From assembly GCF_025399895.1 (NCBI RefSeq), contig NZ_JAODUA010000006.1, positions 248,001 to 312,000 of the forward strand: DNA of 64,000 bases, given 5' to 3'. A program made the position numbers and the translations under genes. The DNA is from Streptomyces sp. ASQP_92 (GTDB lineage Bacteria; Actinomycetota; Actinomycetes; Streptomycetales; Streptomycetaceae). This document shows positions 48,416-56,291 of this stretch, in pieces (the first letter of the stretch is position 1; each line of letters begins with the position of its first letter). Under the pieces are notes generated by a model. It made no database searches and was not told the origin of the DNA. It saw only the letters and a program-made list of their open reading frames with translations.

Positions 48416-49519
48416 GTGGCCTCCAACGAGCCTGCCCTCGACACCCCCCTCCCCCCGTTCCCCTCCGCGACGCTCGACCCGGCGAGACCCCAGCCGGTGT
48501 ACGGCGACGCGCCCGGCGCGACGGAGACCTGGGAGGAGTGGGACCCGACCGAGGAGTCCGTACGCCCGGTCCGTGGCCGGCACCGGGTGGTCAAGCAGCG
48601 CGGTGGCGGGCTCGCCCGGAGCTCCACCGTTCTCGGCGTCGGTGTCATCGCGGCGGTCGGCGCGGGCGGGATGGCCACCGCGCAGAGCAAGCCGCCGGTC
48701 TCCATATCGCTGCCCGACTCCATCAGCGCGAGCCTGCCCGACCTCGGGTCGCTGCCCGGCGTCGGTGAGCTGGTCTCGCACGACGCCCCGAGCCCCAAGT
48801 CCACCGCCGACCAGGCCGACCAGAAGATCGCCGCGGCGCCGCTGACCATGACGGGCCTGTCCACCGGCGAAGCCGAGCAGGGCGCCACCGACGCGGGCGA
48901 GGCGCTGCGCGCCCGCATCCTCCAGCAGGCCGAACAGCAGAAGGCCGGTGCCGCCGCCGAGGCGAAGGCGGCCGCGCAGAAGGCCGCGGCGGAGAAGGCG
49001 GCGCAGGAGGCGGCGGCCCAGCAGGAAGCGGCGAAGGCGAAGGCCGCCGCGGAGAAGAAGGCGGCGGAGGAAGCGGCGGCGAAGAAGGCGGAGGAGGAGC
49101 GGCTGGCGAAGCTGGCCGCGAGCTACTCGCTGCCGGTCGGCTCGTACACGCTCACCTCGACGTTCGGCGAGGCCGGCTCGATGTGGTCCTCCGGCCACCA
49201 CACCGGCCTCGACTTCGCGGCGCCCACGGGGACGCCCCTCAAGGCGGTCCACTCCGGCACGATCGTGTCGGCGGGGTGGGCGGGGGCGTACGGGTACCGG
49301 ACGGTCGTCAAGCTCGACGACGGCAGTGAGCTCTGGTACTGCCATCAGTCGTCGATCGCGGTCAGTGCGGGGCAGCGGGTGGCGACGGGGGACGTCATCG
49401 GGCGGGTGGGGGCGACGGGGAACGTCACGGGGCCGCACTTGCACCTGGAGGTGCACACGCCGTCCGGTCCGGGCATCGACCCCATGGCCTGGCTCCAGTC
49501 CAAGGGCCTCACGCCCTGA
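48416..49519 (+). CDS. M23-family peptidoglycan endopeptidase, exported
   Basis: This protein of 367 residues has a cytoplasmic-like N-terminus of about 70 residues and a membrane anchor (STVLGVGVIAAVGAGGMATAQ, about 72-92). A long Ala/Lys/Glu coiled coil (about 160-235) and a C-terminal LytM domain follow. Zinc residues are in GHHTGLDFAAP (H and D) and HLHLEVH. It cleaves peptidoglycan cross-links outside the cell. GTG 48416 follows GGAAAGGAG and the c-di-AMP riboswitch controls it. Confidence 0.92.
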   Translation: MASNEPALDTPLPPFPSATLDPARPQPVYGDAPGATETWEEWDPTEESVRPVRGRHRVVKQRGGGLARSSTVLGVGVIAAVGAGGMATAQSKPPVSISLPDSISASLPDLGSLPGVGELVSHDAPSPKSTADQADQKIAAAPLTMTGLSTGEAEQGATDAGEALRARILQQAEQQKAGAAAEAKAAAQKAAAEKAAQEAAAQQEAAKAKAAAEKKAAEEAAAKKAEEERLAKLAASYSLPVGSYTLTSTFGEAGSMWSSGHHTGLDFAAPTGTPLKAVHSGTIVSAGWAGAYGYRTVVKLDDGSELWYCHQSSIAVSAGQRVATGDVIGRVGATGNVTGPHLHLEVHTPSGPGIDPMAWLQSKGLTP

Positions 49520-49586
49520 CCCCGCCCCCTGACATCGGGTTCCCCGCGGCCTGAACTCCCTTGTGGCGTGCGGCCGATGCCCTTTT

Positions 49587-49725
49587 GCGCAGTTCCCCGC
49601 GCCCCTGCTGAAACCCGCTTTCGGCCTGCGCGCCGTGGGTGGCTGGTCGCGCAGTTCCCCGCGCCCCTGAAACCCGCTTTCGGCTGCGGGCCGTGGTCGC
49701 TTCTCGCGCAGTTCCCCGCGCCCCT
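49587..49725 (+). repeat. Three copies of GCGCAGTTCCCCGCGCCCCT
   Basis: Copies start at 49587, 49649 and 49706. The motif recurs at 52173-52530 and I recognise it as a common Streptomyces intergenic element. The whole 49520-49777 gap is made of these units and their spacers. Confidence 0.85.
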
Positions 49726-49777
49726 AGTTACTCGGTGCGGGCCGGCGCAGGGCACCTAGCCCCGGGGGGGGGGCCGG

Positions 49778-51169
49778 CTAGTTCAGGTAGGGGTTGTACT
49801 GGGTGTAGGGGTGCGGTGGGGCCGGGTGCGGGGGGATCCAGATGCGGCCCGTGGCCCCCGCCGCGTACAGCAGCGCCGGCCCTGCGACCGGCTTGCGCTC
49901 CCACAGATGGTGGAGCAGCTCCTGCTCGCGCGCCGCGAAGTCGGGACCGGGCCCGGTCGCTCCCGCGCTGCGGTACGCCCGGTGGCGCAGGAAGGCGAGC
50001 GCGGTCGCGAACGCCTCGTACTCGGCGACCGCCCGCGCCGCCGGCTTGCCCCCGAACCGGTGCTGCGCGAAGTCGCGTGCCGTGGCGCGGGCCCGCATCG
50101 AGGACAGCGCGAGCGGCTCGACGGGGCCCAGCCAGCCGGCCGCGGCGTACGCGGGCAGCTCGGCGGCGATCGTGCGCAGCTCCCGCTGGCGGCTCCAGAT
50201 CGCGAGCCAGGTGACCAGCCCGAACGCCGGCACCATGAACCCCCCGTACACGATGAGGAAGCCGTACGCCCCGAACAGCGTCGAGCTGTTCCACAGGGCG
50301 TGCATGCCCATCGCGCACACCAGGCCGAGCAGCGGGAACATCACCCGGCGCAGCCGCCTGCCGGGCTGTGCGAGCGCGGCCGCGCCGAACCCGATGCCCG
50401 TCATCACCGTGAACAGCGGGTGGGCGAACGGCGACATGACGACCCGTACGAAGAAGGTCGCGGCGGTGGTCGAGGCGAGGCCGCCGTGGTGGCTGGCCTG
50501 GTCCTCGCCGAACGCGTTGCCCAGGTACAGGATGTTCTCGGTGAAGGCGAAGCCGGTCGCGGTGAAGCCGGCGAAGACGACGCCGTCGACGAGACCCTTG
50601 AAGTCGCGTCTGCGGAACAGGAAAAGGAGCAGGACGGCCGCCGCCTTCGCGCTCTCCTCGACTATCGGCGCTATGACACTGGCGCCCAGATGGTCGGCCG
50701 AGGAGGGGTCGGCGGTGGCGGTGGCTATCCACCGCGTCGCGAACGAGTTGGCGATGATCGCCACCAGCGCGGCGGCGCAGGCGCCCCAGGCCAGGGCAAA
50801 GAAGAGGTTGCGCCAGGGGCCCGGGTCCACCCGGTCCAGCCAGCGGAACGCGGCGCCGAGCAGCGGCACCGGAAGGACCGCGAGGCCGAGCCCGACCAGG
50901 AACCCCTCGGTGCCCGTCTCGTCCCGTACGAGCGCGAAGATGACCAGGCCGCACAGGGCGAGCAGGGTGATCAGCGCGCCCGCGCGGACCGCCCGGGAAC
51001 GCCAGAAGTCGCGACGCGGCCGGTAGCGCCACTTCGTACGGTCCGGGGGGACCGCGTCGAAGCGGGGCTCGTCCACGCACGCCGGAACCGGCTGGGCCGG
51101 AAGGGCCGACCCGGCCGGGTGGGGCGCCTGCCCGGGGTGCGGGCGATGCGGAAGCGACTCGAAGGACAC
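49778..51169 (-). CDS. PrsW-family intramembrane metalloprotease
   Basis: This protein of 463 residues has about eight membrane helices after a Pro-rich N-terminus. PrsW signatures are VIAPIVEESAKAAAVLLLF (EExxK), FTATGFAFTENILYLG (ENxxY) and the later HxxxT/HALWN motifs (SPFAHPLFTVMTG, MHALWNSS). These form the metal site in the membrane. In Bacillus PrsW cuts an anti-sigma factor; the target here is unknown. Confidence 0.88.
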   Translation of the reverse strand: MSFESLPHRPHPGQAPHPAGSALPAQPVPACVDEPRFDAVPPDRTKWRYRPRRDFWRSRAVRAGALITLLALCGLVIFALVRDETGTEGFLVGLGLAVLPVPLLGAAFRWLDRVDPGPWRNLFFALAWGACAAALVAIIANSFATRWIATATADPSSADHLGASVIAPIVEESAKAAAVLLLFLFRRRDFKGLVDGVVFAGFTATGFAFTENILYLGNAFGEDQASHHGGLASTTAATFFVRVVMSPFAHPLFTVMTGIGFGAAALAQPGRRLRRVMFPLLGLVCAMGMHALWNSSTLFGAYGFLIVYGGFMVPAFGLVTWLAIWSRQRELRTIAAELPAYAAAGWLGPVEPLALSSMRARATARDFAQHRFGGKPAARAVAEYEAFATALAFLRHRAYRSAGATGPGPDFAAREQELLHHLWERKPVAGPALLYAAGATGRIWIPPHPAPPHPYTQYNPYLN

Positions 51170-51265
51170 CCGACGACCCTAACGAGGGTCACTGACAATG
51201 CGCGACGGTGCCCGGCCCTTCGACCCTGCGCACTGCTCCCACTCGCGCTACCGGCGCTGCTCGCG

Positions 51266-52066
51266 TCAGCCGCTGTGCCCGACGCGTCGGAACAGCAGGT
51301 CGTGGACGACATGGCCCTTGTCGAGGCCCTGGCCCTCGAACCGGGTCAGCGGCCGGAACGCGGGGCGGGGGGCGTAGCCGCCGCCGTCCACGGTGTTCTC
51401 GAAGCCGGGGTGCGCGTCGAGGACTTCCAGCATCTGCTCGGCGTAGTCCTCCCAGTCCGTCGCGCAGTGCAGGACGGCGCCGGGCTTCATACGGGTCGCG
51501 GCGAGGGAGAGGAACTCGGGCTGGATCAGGCGGCGTTTGTGGTGCCGCTTCTTGGGCCACGGGTCCGGGAAGTACACGCGCAGGCCGTCCAGGGCGTCCG
51601 GCTCCAGCATTTCGCGCAGCAGGATGATTGCGTCGCCGTTGGCCACACGGACGTTGTTCAGGCCGCCGCGTTCGGCGAGCCCGAGCAGATTGCCCTGGCC
51701 GGGGGTGTGGACGTCGACGGCGAGGATTCCGGTACCGGGGTCGTCGGCGGCCATCTGCGCGGTGGCCTCGCCCATGCCGAAGCCGATCTCCAGGACGACG
51801 GGCAGCCCCTCGAACATCTCGGCCAGGTCGATCTTGCGCAGCCCGTCGATGTCGAAGCCCCACACCGGCCACAGGCGCTCCAGGTACTCGCCCTGGCCGG
51901 TGGTGACGCGGCTTCGGCGGGGCTGGAAGCTGCGGATGCGGCGCTCGTGGTGCGAGCCGGCTGGGTCGGCGGCGGGGCCGCCGGGGAAGCGGGGCGCCTT
52001 GTCCCGGGGCAGGACGTTGTCGCTCCGCGGGGCGGGGGGGTGGGGGGTTCGGGGCTGCTCAGACAC
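51266..52066 (-). CDS. trmB: tRNA (guanine-N7-)-methyltransferase
   Basis: This protein of 266 residues methylates G46 of tRNAs. Motifs are LEIGFGMGEATAQMA (SAM site, about 92-106), VRVANGDAIILL, VYFPDPWPKKRHHKRRLIQPEFL (catalytic DPW..K..H..RR, about 164-186) and the C-terminal TRFEGQGLDKGH. A Pro-rich N-terminal tail precedes it. GTG 52066 is the first in-frame start with a conserved following region. Confidence 0.94.
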   Translation of the reverse strand: MSEQPRTPHPPAPRSDNVLPRDKAPRFPGGPAADPAGSHHERRIRSFQPRRSRVTTGQGEYLERLWPVWGFDIDGLRKIDLAEMFEGLPVVLEIGFGMGEATAQMAADDPGTGILAVDVHTPGQGNLLGLAERGGLNNVRVANGDAIILLREMLEPDALDGLRVYFPDPWPKKRHHKRRLIQPEFLSLAATRMKPGAVLHCATDWEDYAEQMLEVLDAHPGFENTVDGGGYAPRPAFRPLTRFEGQGLDKGHVVHDLLFRRVGHSG

Positions 52067-52172
52067 AATGCCGTGATTCTACGGGGTGGAGTGCGGCGGG
52101 GTGCGGGTGCGGCCCGCTCCTTCCCCGGGGGCCGGCCCCCGACCCCGCCGCCGCGGACGGTGCCGGTGTCTC

Positions 52173-52530
52173 GCGCTGTTCCCCGCGCCCCCCTAACCCT
52201 CTCGGCCCTGCGGGTCGTGGTCGCTTCTTGCGCAGTTCCTCGCGCCCCTAGACCCTCTCGATCCTGCGGGTCGTGGTCGCTTTTCGCGCAGTTCCTCGCG
52301 CCCCTAATCCTCTCGATCCTGCGGACCGTGATCGCGTCTTGCGCAGTTCCCCGCGCCCCGGAAACCGCCTCCACCCGCGGACCGTGCTCGCTTCTCGCGC
52401 AGTTCCTCGCGCCCCCTGAGCCCTCTCGATCCTGCGGGTCGTGGTCGCTTCTCGCGCAGTTCCCCGCGCCCCTGAGGGCCGTTCGGACTGCGGGCCGCGG
52501 GTGGCTGGTCGCGCAGTTCCTCGCGCCCCT
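52173..52530 (+). repeat. Seven regularly spaced GCGCAGTTCC(C/T)CGCGCCCC units
   Basis: Units begin at 52173, 52230, 52286, 52341, 52397, 52454 and 52511, spaced 55-57 bp. The spacers resemble each other (TCTCGATCCTGCGGGTCGTG and variants), so the true tandem unit is about 56 bp. This is the same element as at 49587-49725. Confidence 0.9.
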
Positions 52531-52611
52531 TGGCTGCTCGGTGCTGGTCCGCATCGGGCAACCTCAGCCCGTCCGGCGTTTGAGGACGAGCGCCGTTCAG
52601 GCGCGAACGGG

Positions 52612-52730
52612 GTCTGGGGCGGAGCCCCAGGGGGGCCGGAACCCTCCAACCCTGCGCTTACGGGCGGGTGGGTGGGCAAAGGCGCCCGGGGTCTGGGGCG
52701 GAGCCCCAGGGGGGCCGGAACCCTCCAGTC
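52612..52730 (+). repeat. Duplicated hairpin element (about 38 bp, two copies)
   Basis: GTCTGGGGCGGAGCCCCAG followed by GGGGGCCGGAACCCTCCA occurs at about 52612 and 52689, 77 bp apart. Each can fold into CTGGGGC-GGA-GCCCCAG. It is a familiar Streptomyces intergenic element and may end transcripts from both sides. Confidence 0.75.
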
Positions 52731-52774
52731 CCGCCGCACGGGCGGGTGGGTGGGAAAACCCCCAGGGGGCGGGG

Positions 52775-53974
52775 TCAGTCGGGCAGGGCCGCCAGGGCCC
52801 TTCTGGCTACCTCTCTTCCGATCGGCAGGGACGCCGTCGCCGCAGGGCTCGGCGCGTTCAGGACGTGGATCGTCCGCGGGGCCGAGCGGATGAGGAAGTC
52901 GTCCACGAGGGTGCCGTCGCGCAGGACCGCCTGGGCGCGGACCCCCGCCGGGGAAGGGCGGAGGTCCGCCTCGCGTACCGAGGGGAGCAGGCGGCGGACC
53001 GCCTCCGCGAAGGCCCGCTTCGACCAGGAGCGGTGCAGCTCGCCCGCGCCGTAGCGCCAGTGGCGCCGGGCTATGTGCCAGGAGCCGGGCCAGGCCAGGG
53101 TGCCGGCCAGCTCGCGCGGCCGTACCGTGCGCCAGTCATACCCCTCGCGGGCCCCCGCCGGCACCGCGTTGGGGCCGACGTGCACCGTGCCGTCGATGCC
53201 CCGGGTGAGATGGACGCCGAGGAAGGGGAACGCGGGGTCGGGCACGGGGTAGACCAGGCCCTTGACCAGGCCGGGCCGGGCCAGCTCGTAGTACTCGCCG
53301 CGGAACGGCACGATCCGCACCCCGGGGTCGTCGCCCGCGAGCCGCGCCACCCGGTCGCAGTGCAGGCCGGCGCAGTTGACCAGGGCCCGGGCGCGCAGCA
53401 CCGTACCGTCGGTCGTGCGGACGGCGACGCCGAGGGAGGGCCGCCGGTCGATGCGGACGACCTCCGCGCCGTAGCGCACCCGCGCGCCGGACAGCTCGGC
53501 GAGGCGTGCCGCCACCGCCCCGTAGTCGCACACCCCCGTCGTGCCGACGTGGATCGCCGCGAGCCCGCGCACCTCCGGCTCGTACGCCGCTATCTGCGCG
53601 GGGCCGAGCTCGCGCACCGGGATGCCGTTCTCGCGGCCGCGCTGGACCAGGGCGTGCAGCCGGGGCAGCTCGTCGCGCTCGGTGGCCACGATCAGCTTGC
53701 CGGTGACCTCGTGCGGGATGCCGTGCCGCGCGCAGAACTCGACCATCTCGGCCGCCCCGCGCACCGCGAAGCGGGCCTTCAGGGAGCCGGGCTTGTAGTA
53801 GATGCCGCTGTGGATGACCCCGCTGTTGCGCCCGGTCTGGTGCCGGGCGGGGCCGTTCTCCTTCTCCAGGACGATCACGCGTGTCCCGGGTGCCGCCCGC
53901 GTCAGCGCGTACGCCGTCGACAGGCCCACGATCCCGCCGCCGACCACCAGCACATCGCAGTCGTACGTCGTCAC
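52775..53974 (-). CDS. lhgO: L-2-hydroxyglutarate oxidase-like FAD oxidoreductase
   Basis: This protein of 399 residues has the FAD-binding DVLVVGGGIVGLSTAYALTR at the N-terminus and the family motif HQTGRNSGVIHSGIYYKPGSLKA (about 47-69). It also has GTTGVCDYGAVAARLAELSG, HLTRGIDGTVHVGPNAV and the C-terminal LNAPSPAATASLPIG. It oxidises L-2-hydroxyglutarate to 2-oxoglutarate at the membrane. I chose GTG 53974 (AGGTGCC upstream), which removes a 23-residue non-conserved extension. Confidence 0.9.
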   Translation of the reverse strand: MTTYDCDVLVVGGGIVGLSTAYALTRAAPGTRVIVLEKENGPARHQTGRNSGVIHSGIYYKPGSLKARFAVRGAAEMVEFCARHGIPHEVTGKLIVATERDELPRLHALVQRGRENGIPVRELGPAQIAAYEPEVRGLAAIHVGTTGVCDYGAVAARLAELSGARVRYGAEVVRIDRRPSLGVAVRTTDGTVLRARALVNCAGLHCDRVARLAGDDPGVRIVPFRGEYYELARPGLVKGLVYPVPDPAFPFLGVHLTRGIDGTVHVGPNAVPAGAREGYDWRTVRPRELAGTLAWPGSWHIARRHWRYGAGELHRSWSKRAFAEAVRRLLPSVREADLRPSPAGVRAQAVLRDGTLVDDFLIRSAPRTIHVLNAPSPAATASLPIGREVARRALAALPD

Positions 53975-54083
53975 CCAGGCACCTCCCACCCCGGTCGCGT
54001 CTTGCCGGAGGACGGCCCCGGACCCCCTCACCCCATACTGCACTGACCCACTGACAGTCCCGGTAAACGTCCGGTGGAGACCG

Positions 54084-55499
54084 TTACGCTGGGGTCACCA
54101 GAAGCGGCCTCGCACGTTCACGCAGCTCGGCGACGCGCGGCTCGTCCCCGTAGGGCTCCAGGCGGTGCAGCAGATCGCGTACGTACTCGGTGGTGCGGGC
54201 CGAGGAGATCCGGCCCGCGACCTCGACGGCCCGGGTGCCGGCCGCGCACGCCGCGTCCAGGTTGCCCGACTCCAGCTCGGCCACCGCGCTCACCACCAGA
54301 CGCAGCCCGTGCGAGCGGACGAACTCCTCGGTGGGCCGCGACAGGGCCTGCTCGGTGAAGCGGCGCACCTGCCGGGGCGCCTTCAGGTCGCGGTAGCACT
54401 CGGCCGCGTCCGCCGCGAAGCGGTCGTAGGAGTAGAAGCCGAGCCAGGAGGGGTCGCAGTCGCCGTCGCGGGAGCGCTCCAGCCAGGCCTCGGCGGCCTT
54501 CAGGGCGGCTTCGGCGGGGTGCCCGTCGCCCGCCTTGGCGTGGGCGCGCGCCTCCACGAGGCGGAAGAACGACATGGTGCGGGCGGTGGCGAGCCCGCGG
54601 TTGCGCTCGACGGCGGCCTGCGCGAGGTCGACGCCCTCGTCGGCGAAGCCCCGGTAGGTGGCCTGGAGCGACATCGAGGCCAGGACGTAACCGCCGAGCG
54701 GCACGTCGGCCGCGGCGCGCGCGAGCCGCAGGGCCTGGATGTAGTAGCGCTGGGCGGCCTCCTGCTGGCCGGTGTCGAAGGCCATCCAGCCGGCGAGCCG
54801 GGTCAGCTCCGCGGTCGCGCCGAACAGGGCGCGGCCCACCTCGTCGCTGTAGGAGCCGAGCAGCAGCGGGGCCGCGTCGACCCGTAAGCACTCGGGGACC
54901 ATCGACGAACGCCAGTCGCCGCCGCCGTACTTGGAGTCCCAGCGACGGGCGTCCTCGGCCGCCTCGCGCAGTTTGGCGACATCGCTGTGGCCGACCTTCA
55001 GCGGCGGCAGGTCGGTCAGTTCGATGCTGCGGGCCACCGAGGAGTCGGCGGGCGTGATGAGCCAGCGGGAGGCGGGCGTCGCGTACGCGCTGACCGCGAA
55101 GGAGCCCGCCAGGGACTGCCAGATGCCGCCGCCGGCCCGCCGCCCGGCCAGATCCAGCCGGTACAGATCGGTCGCCGAGCGCACCGCCTCCGACACGTCG
55201 CGCGGGAAGGCGAGCCCGACCTCGGGGGCCGGGTCGGCGTCCGCGAGGCCGATTTCGTGCAGGGGCACGGGCCGGCCGAGCTTGGCGCCGATCGCCGCCG
55301 CTATGAGATGGGGCGCGGCGCCCTGCGGCACCATGCCCTTGGAGACCCACCGCGCCACGGAGGTCTTGTCGTAGCGAAGGGTCAGGCCTCTTTGCGCGCC
55401 GAGGTCGTTGACCCGTCGCGCCAGACCGGCATTGCTGATTCCCGCGAGGGCGAGAACGGTGCCGAGCTTCTCGTTCGGCCCGCGTTGCTCCCTGGACAT
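54084..55499 (-). CDS. NsdA-like/sporulation-associated regulator
   Basis: This protein of 471 residues begins PNEKLGTVLALAGISNAGLARRVNDLGAQRGLTLRYDKTSVARWVSKGMVPQG. This closely follows the DNA-binding start of NsdA, a negative regulator of Streptomyces differentiation and antibiotics. The rest is a TPR-like helical array (for example FDTGQQEAAQRYYIQALRLARAAADVPLGGYVLASMSLQA). It is probably a paralogue with a developmental role. ATG 55499 is the conserved start. Confidence 0.85.
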   Translation of the reverse strand: MSREQRGPNEKLGTVLALAGISNAGLARRVNDLGAQRGLTLRYDKTSVARWVSKGMVPQGAAPHLIAAAIGAKLGRPVPLHEIGLADADPAPEVGLAFPRDVSEAVRSATDLYRLDLAGRRAGGGIWQSLAGSFAVSAYATPASRWLITPADSSVARSIELTDLPPLKVGHSDVAKLREAAEDARRWDSKYGGGDWRSSMVPECLRVDAAPLLLGSYSDEVGRALFGATAELTRLAGWMAFDTGQQEAAQRYYIQALRLARAAADVPLGGYVLASMSLQATYRGFADEGVDLAQAAVERNRGLATARTMSFFRLVEARAHAKAGDGHPAEAALKAAEAWLERSRDGDCDPSWLGFYSYDRFAADAAECYRDLKAPRQVRRFTEQALSRPTEEFVRSHGLRLVVSAVAELESGNLDAACAAGTRAVEVAGRISSARTTEYVRDLLHRLEPYGDEPRVAELRERARPLLVTPA

Positions 55500-56256
55500 G
55501 CGCCACCCCTCGACACAGACGGCGTTCCCCCGAGCGGCCTGGTGTCCGATTCGTCGGCCGCACAAGCACGTGGCCGAGCCCTCGGGAATATGCCAGCCGT
55601 GAGGAACAGCAGTAAACACAGCGTAGTTCGCCGCATCCCGACCGTTAAGAGGCGGTCTTCCGTATGGCGAGATTGTTTTCCGTACGGCCGGTTGCGGACA
55701 CCGGGGGGCGCGGCCCGGCCGCGGAGCCGTTGCGCCGGGGGGCGGCGGGACCGGTCGCAGCCGCGCTCCCGACGTGTGGCCGTGCGCCCGGCCGTGCGCT
55801 CTCGCCGGTCCCCCAGGGGAGCGCTTCCATGTGTGGTGCGTGGGTCGGCCCGCTGCGTGGACGCGGCGGGCTGGGGGACACCGCCGCCTCAATCCCCGCG
55901 GGCGGCGGACCGGTCCGGGAGGCGAACAGCGCCTCCCGGACTGTGTGTTGAGGGCCTCCTGAGGCGGGTGTGACGACGGCTCGACCGACGGAGAATGGCC
56001 GGATATCGCCCCTCGGCCGAAGGTTCCGGAGTGGGTCAAGGGTCTCGTGCGACCCGTCCCGTACGTCCCTAGAACGTCGCCAATCGGCCATCGCCCGGGC
56101 CGAATTCACTGGGTGCGCCCGCTTCCCGCAGCCCCTCCGGGGGGCCGTTGTCGTGGCAGCATGGGGGCCCGGCCACCTTCGGGCCGTACGGAGCGTACTG
56201 ACGGGATGCCGTCACGGCATGTTCTGACGGTGCGTCATATCCAGGCCGGGCCGGGG
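55500..56256. other. Intergenic region of about 760 bp without a supported gene
   Basis: Short frames here lack conservation signals. A possible promoter for the NsdA-like gene lies near 55640-55680, where CCGTA...TACGG sequences flank an A/T-rich block (GATTGTTTTCC). Nothing else is clear until the DnaA-box pair. Confidence 0.5.
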
Positions 56257-56276
56257 TTGTCCACGAGTTGTCCACA
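56257..56276 (+). promoter_or_regulatory. Pair of DnaA-box sequences
   Basis: TTGTCCACG (56257-56265) and TTGTCCACA (56268-56276) are 11 bp apart. The second matches the Streptomyces DnaA-box consensus exactly. They lie 16 bp before the next start codon. Confidence 0.6.
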
Positions 56277-56291
56277 GCCTGTGGAGGCGCG

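Noticed and set aside
52173..52530. CRISPR-like regular array
   Set aside because: The 'repeats' vary between copies, the spacers resemble one another, no cas genes are nearby, and the motif occurs in another intergenic gap. It is a tandem intergenic element.
49811..54046. 1411-codon plus-strand ORF
   Set aside because: It is antisense to PrsW-family, trmB and lhgO genes and crosses intergenic repeats; no domain is visible.
55382..55636. Small minus-strand ORF with a signal-peptide-like start
   Set aside because: More than a third overlaps the NsdA-like gene in another frame, and there is no convincing ribosome site or conserved content.
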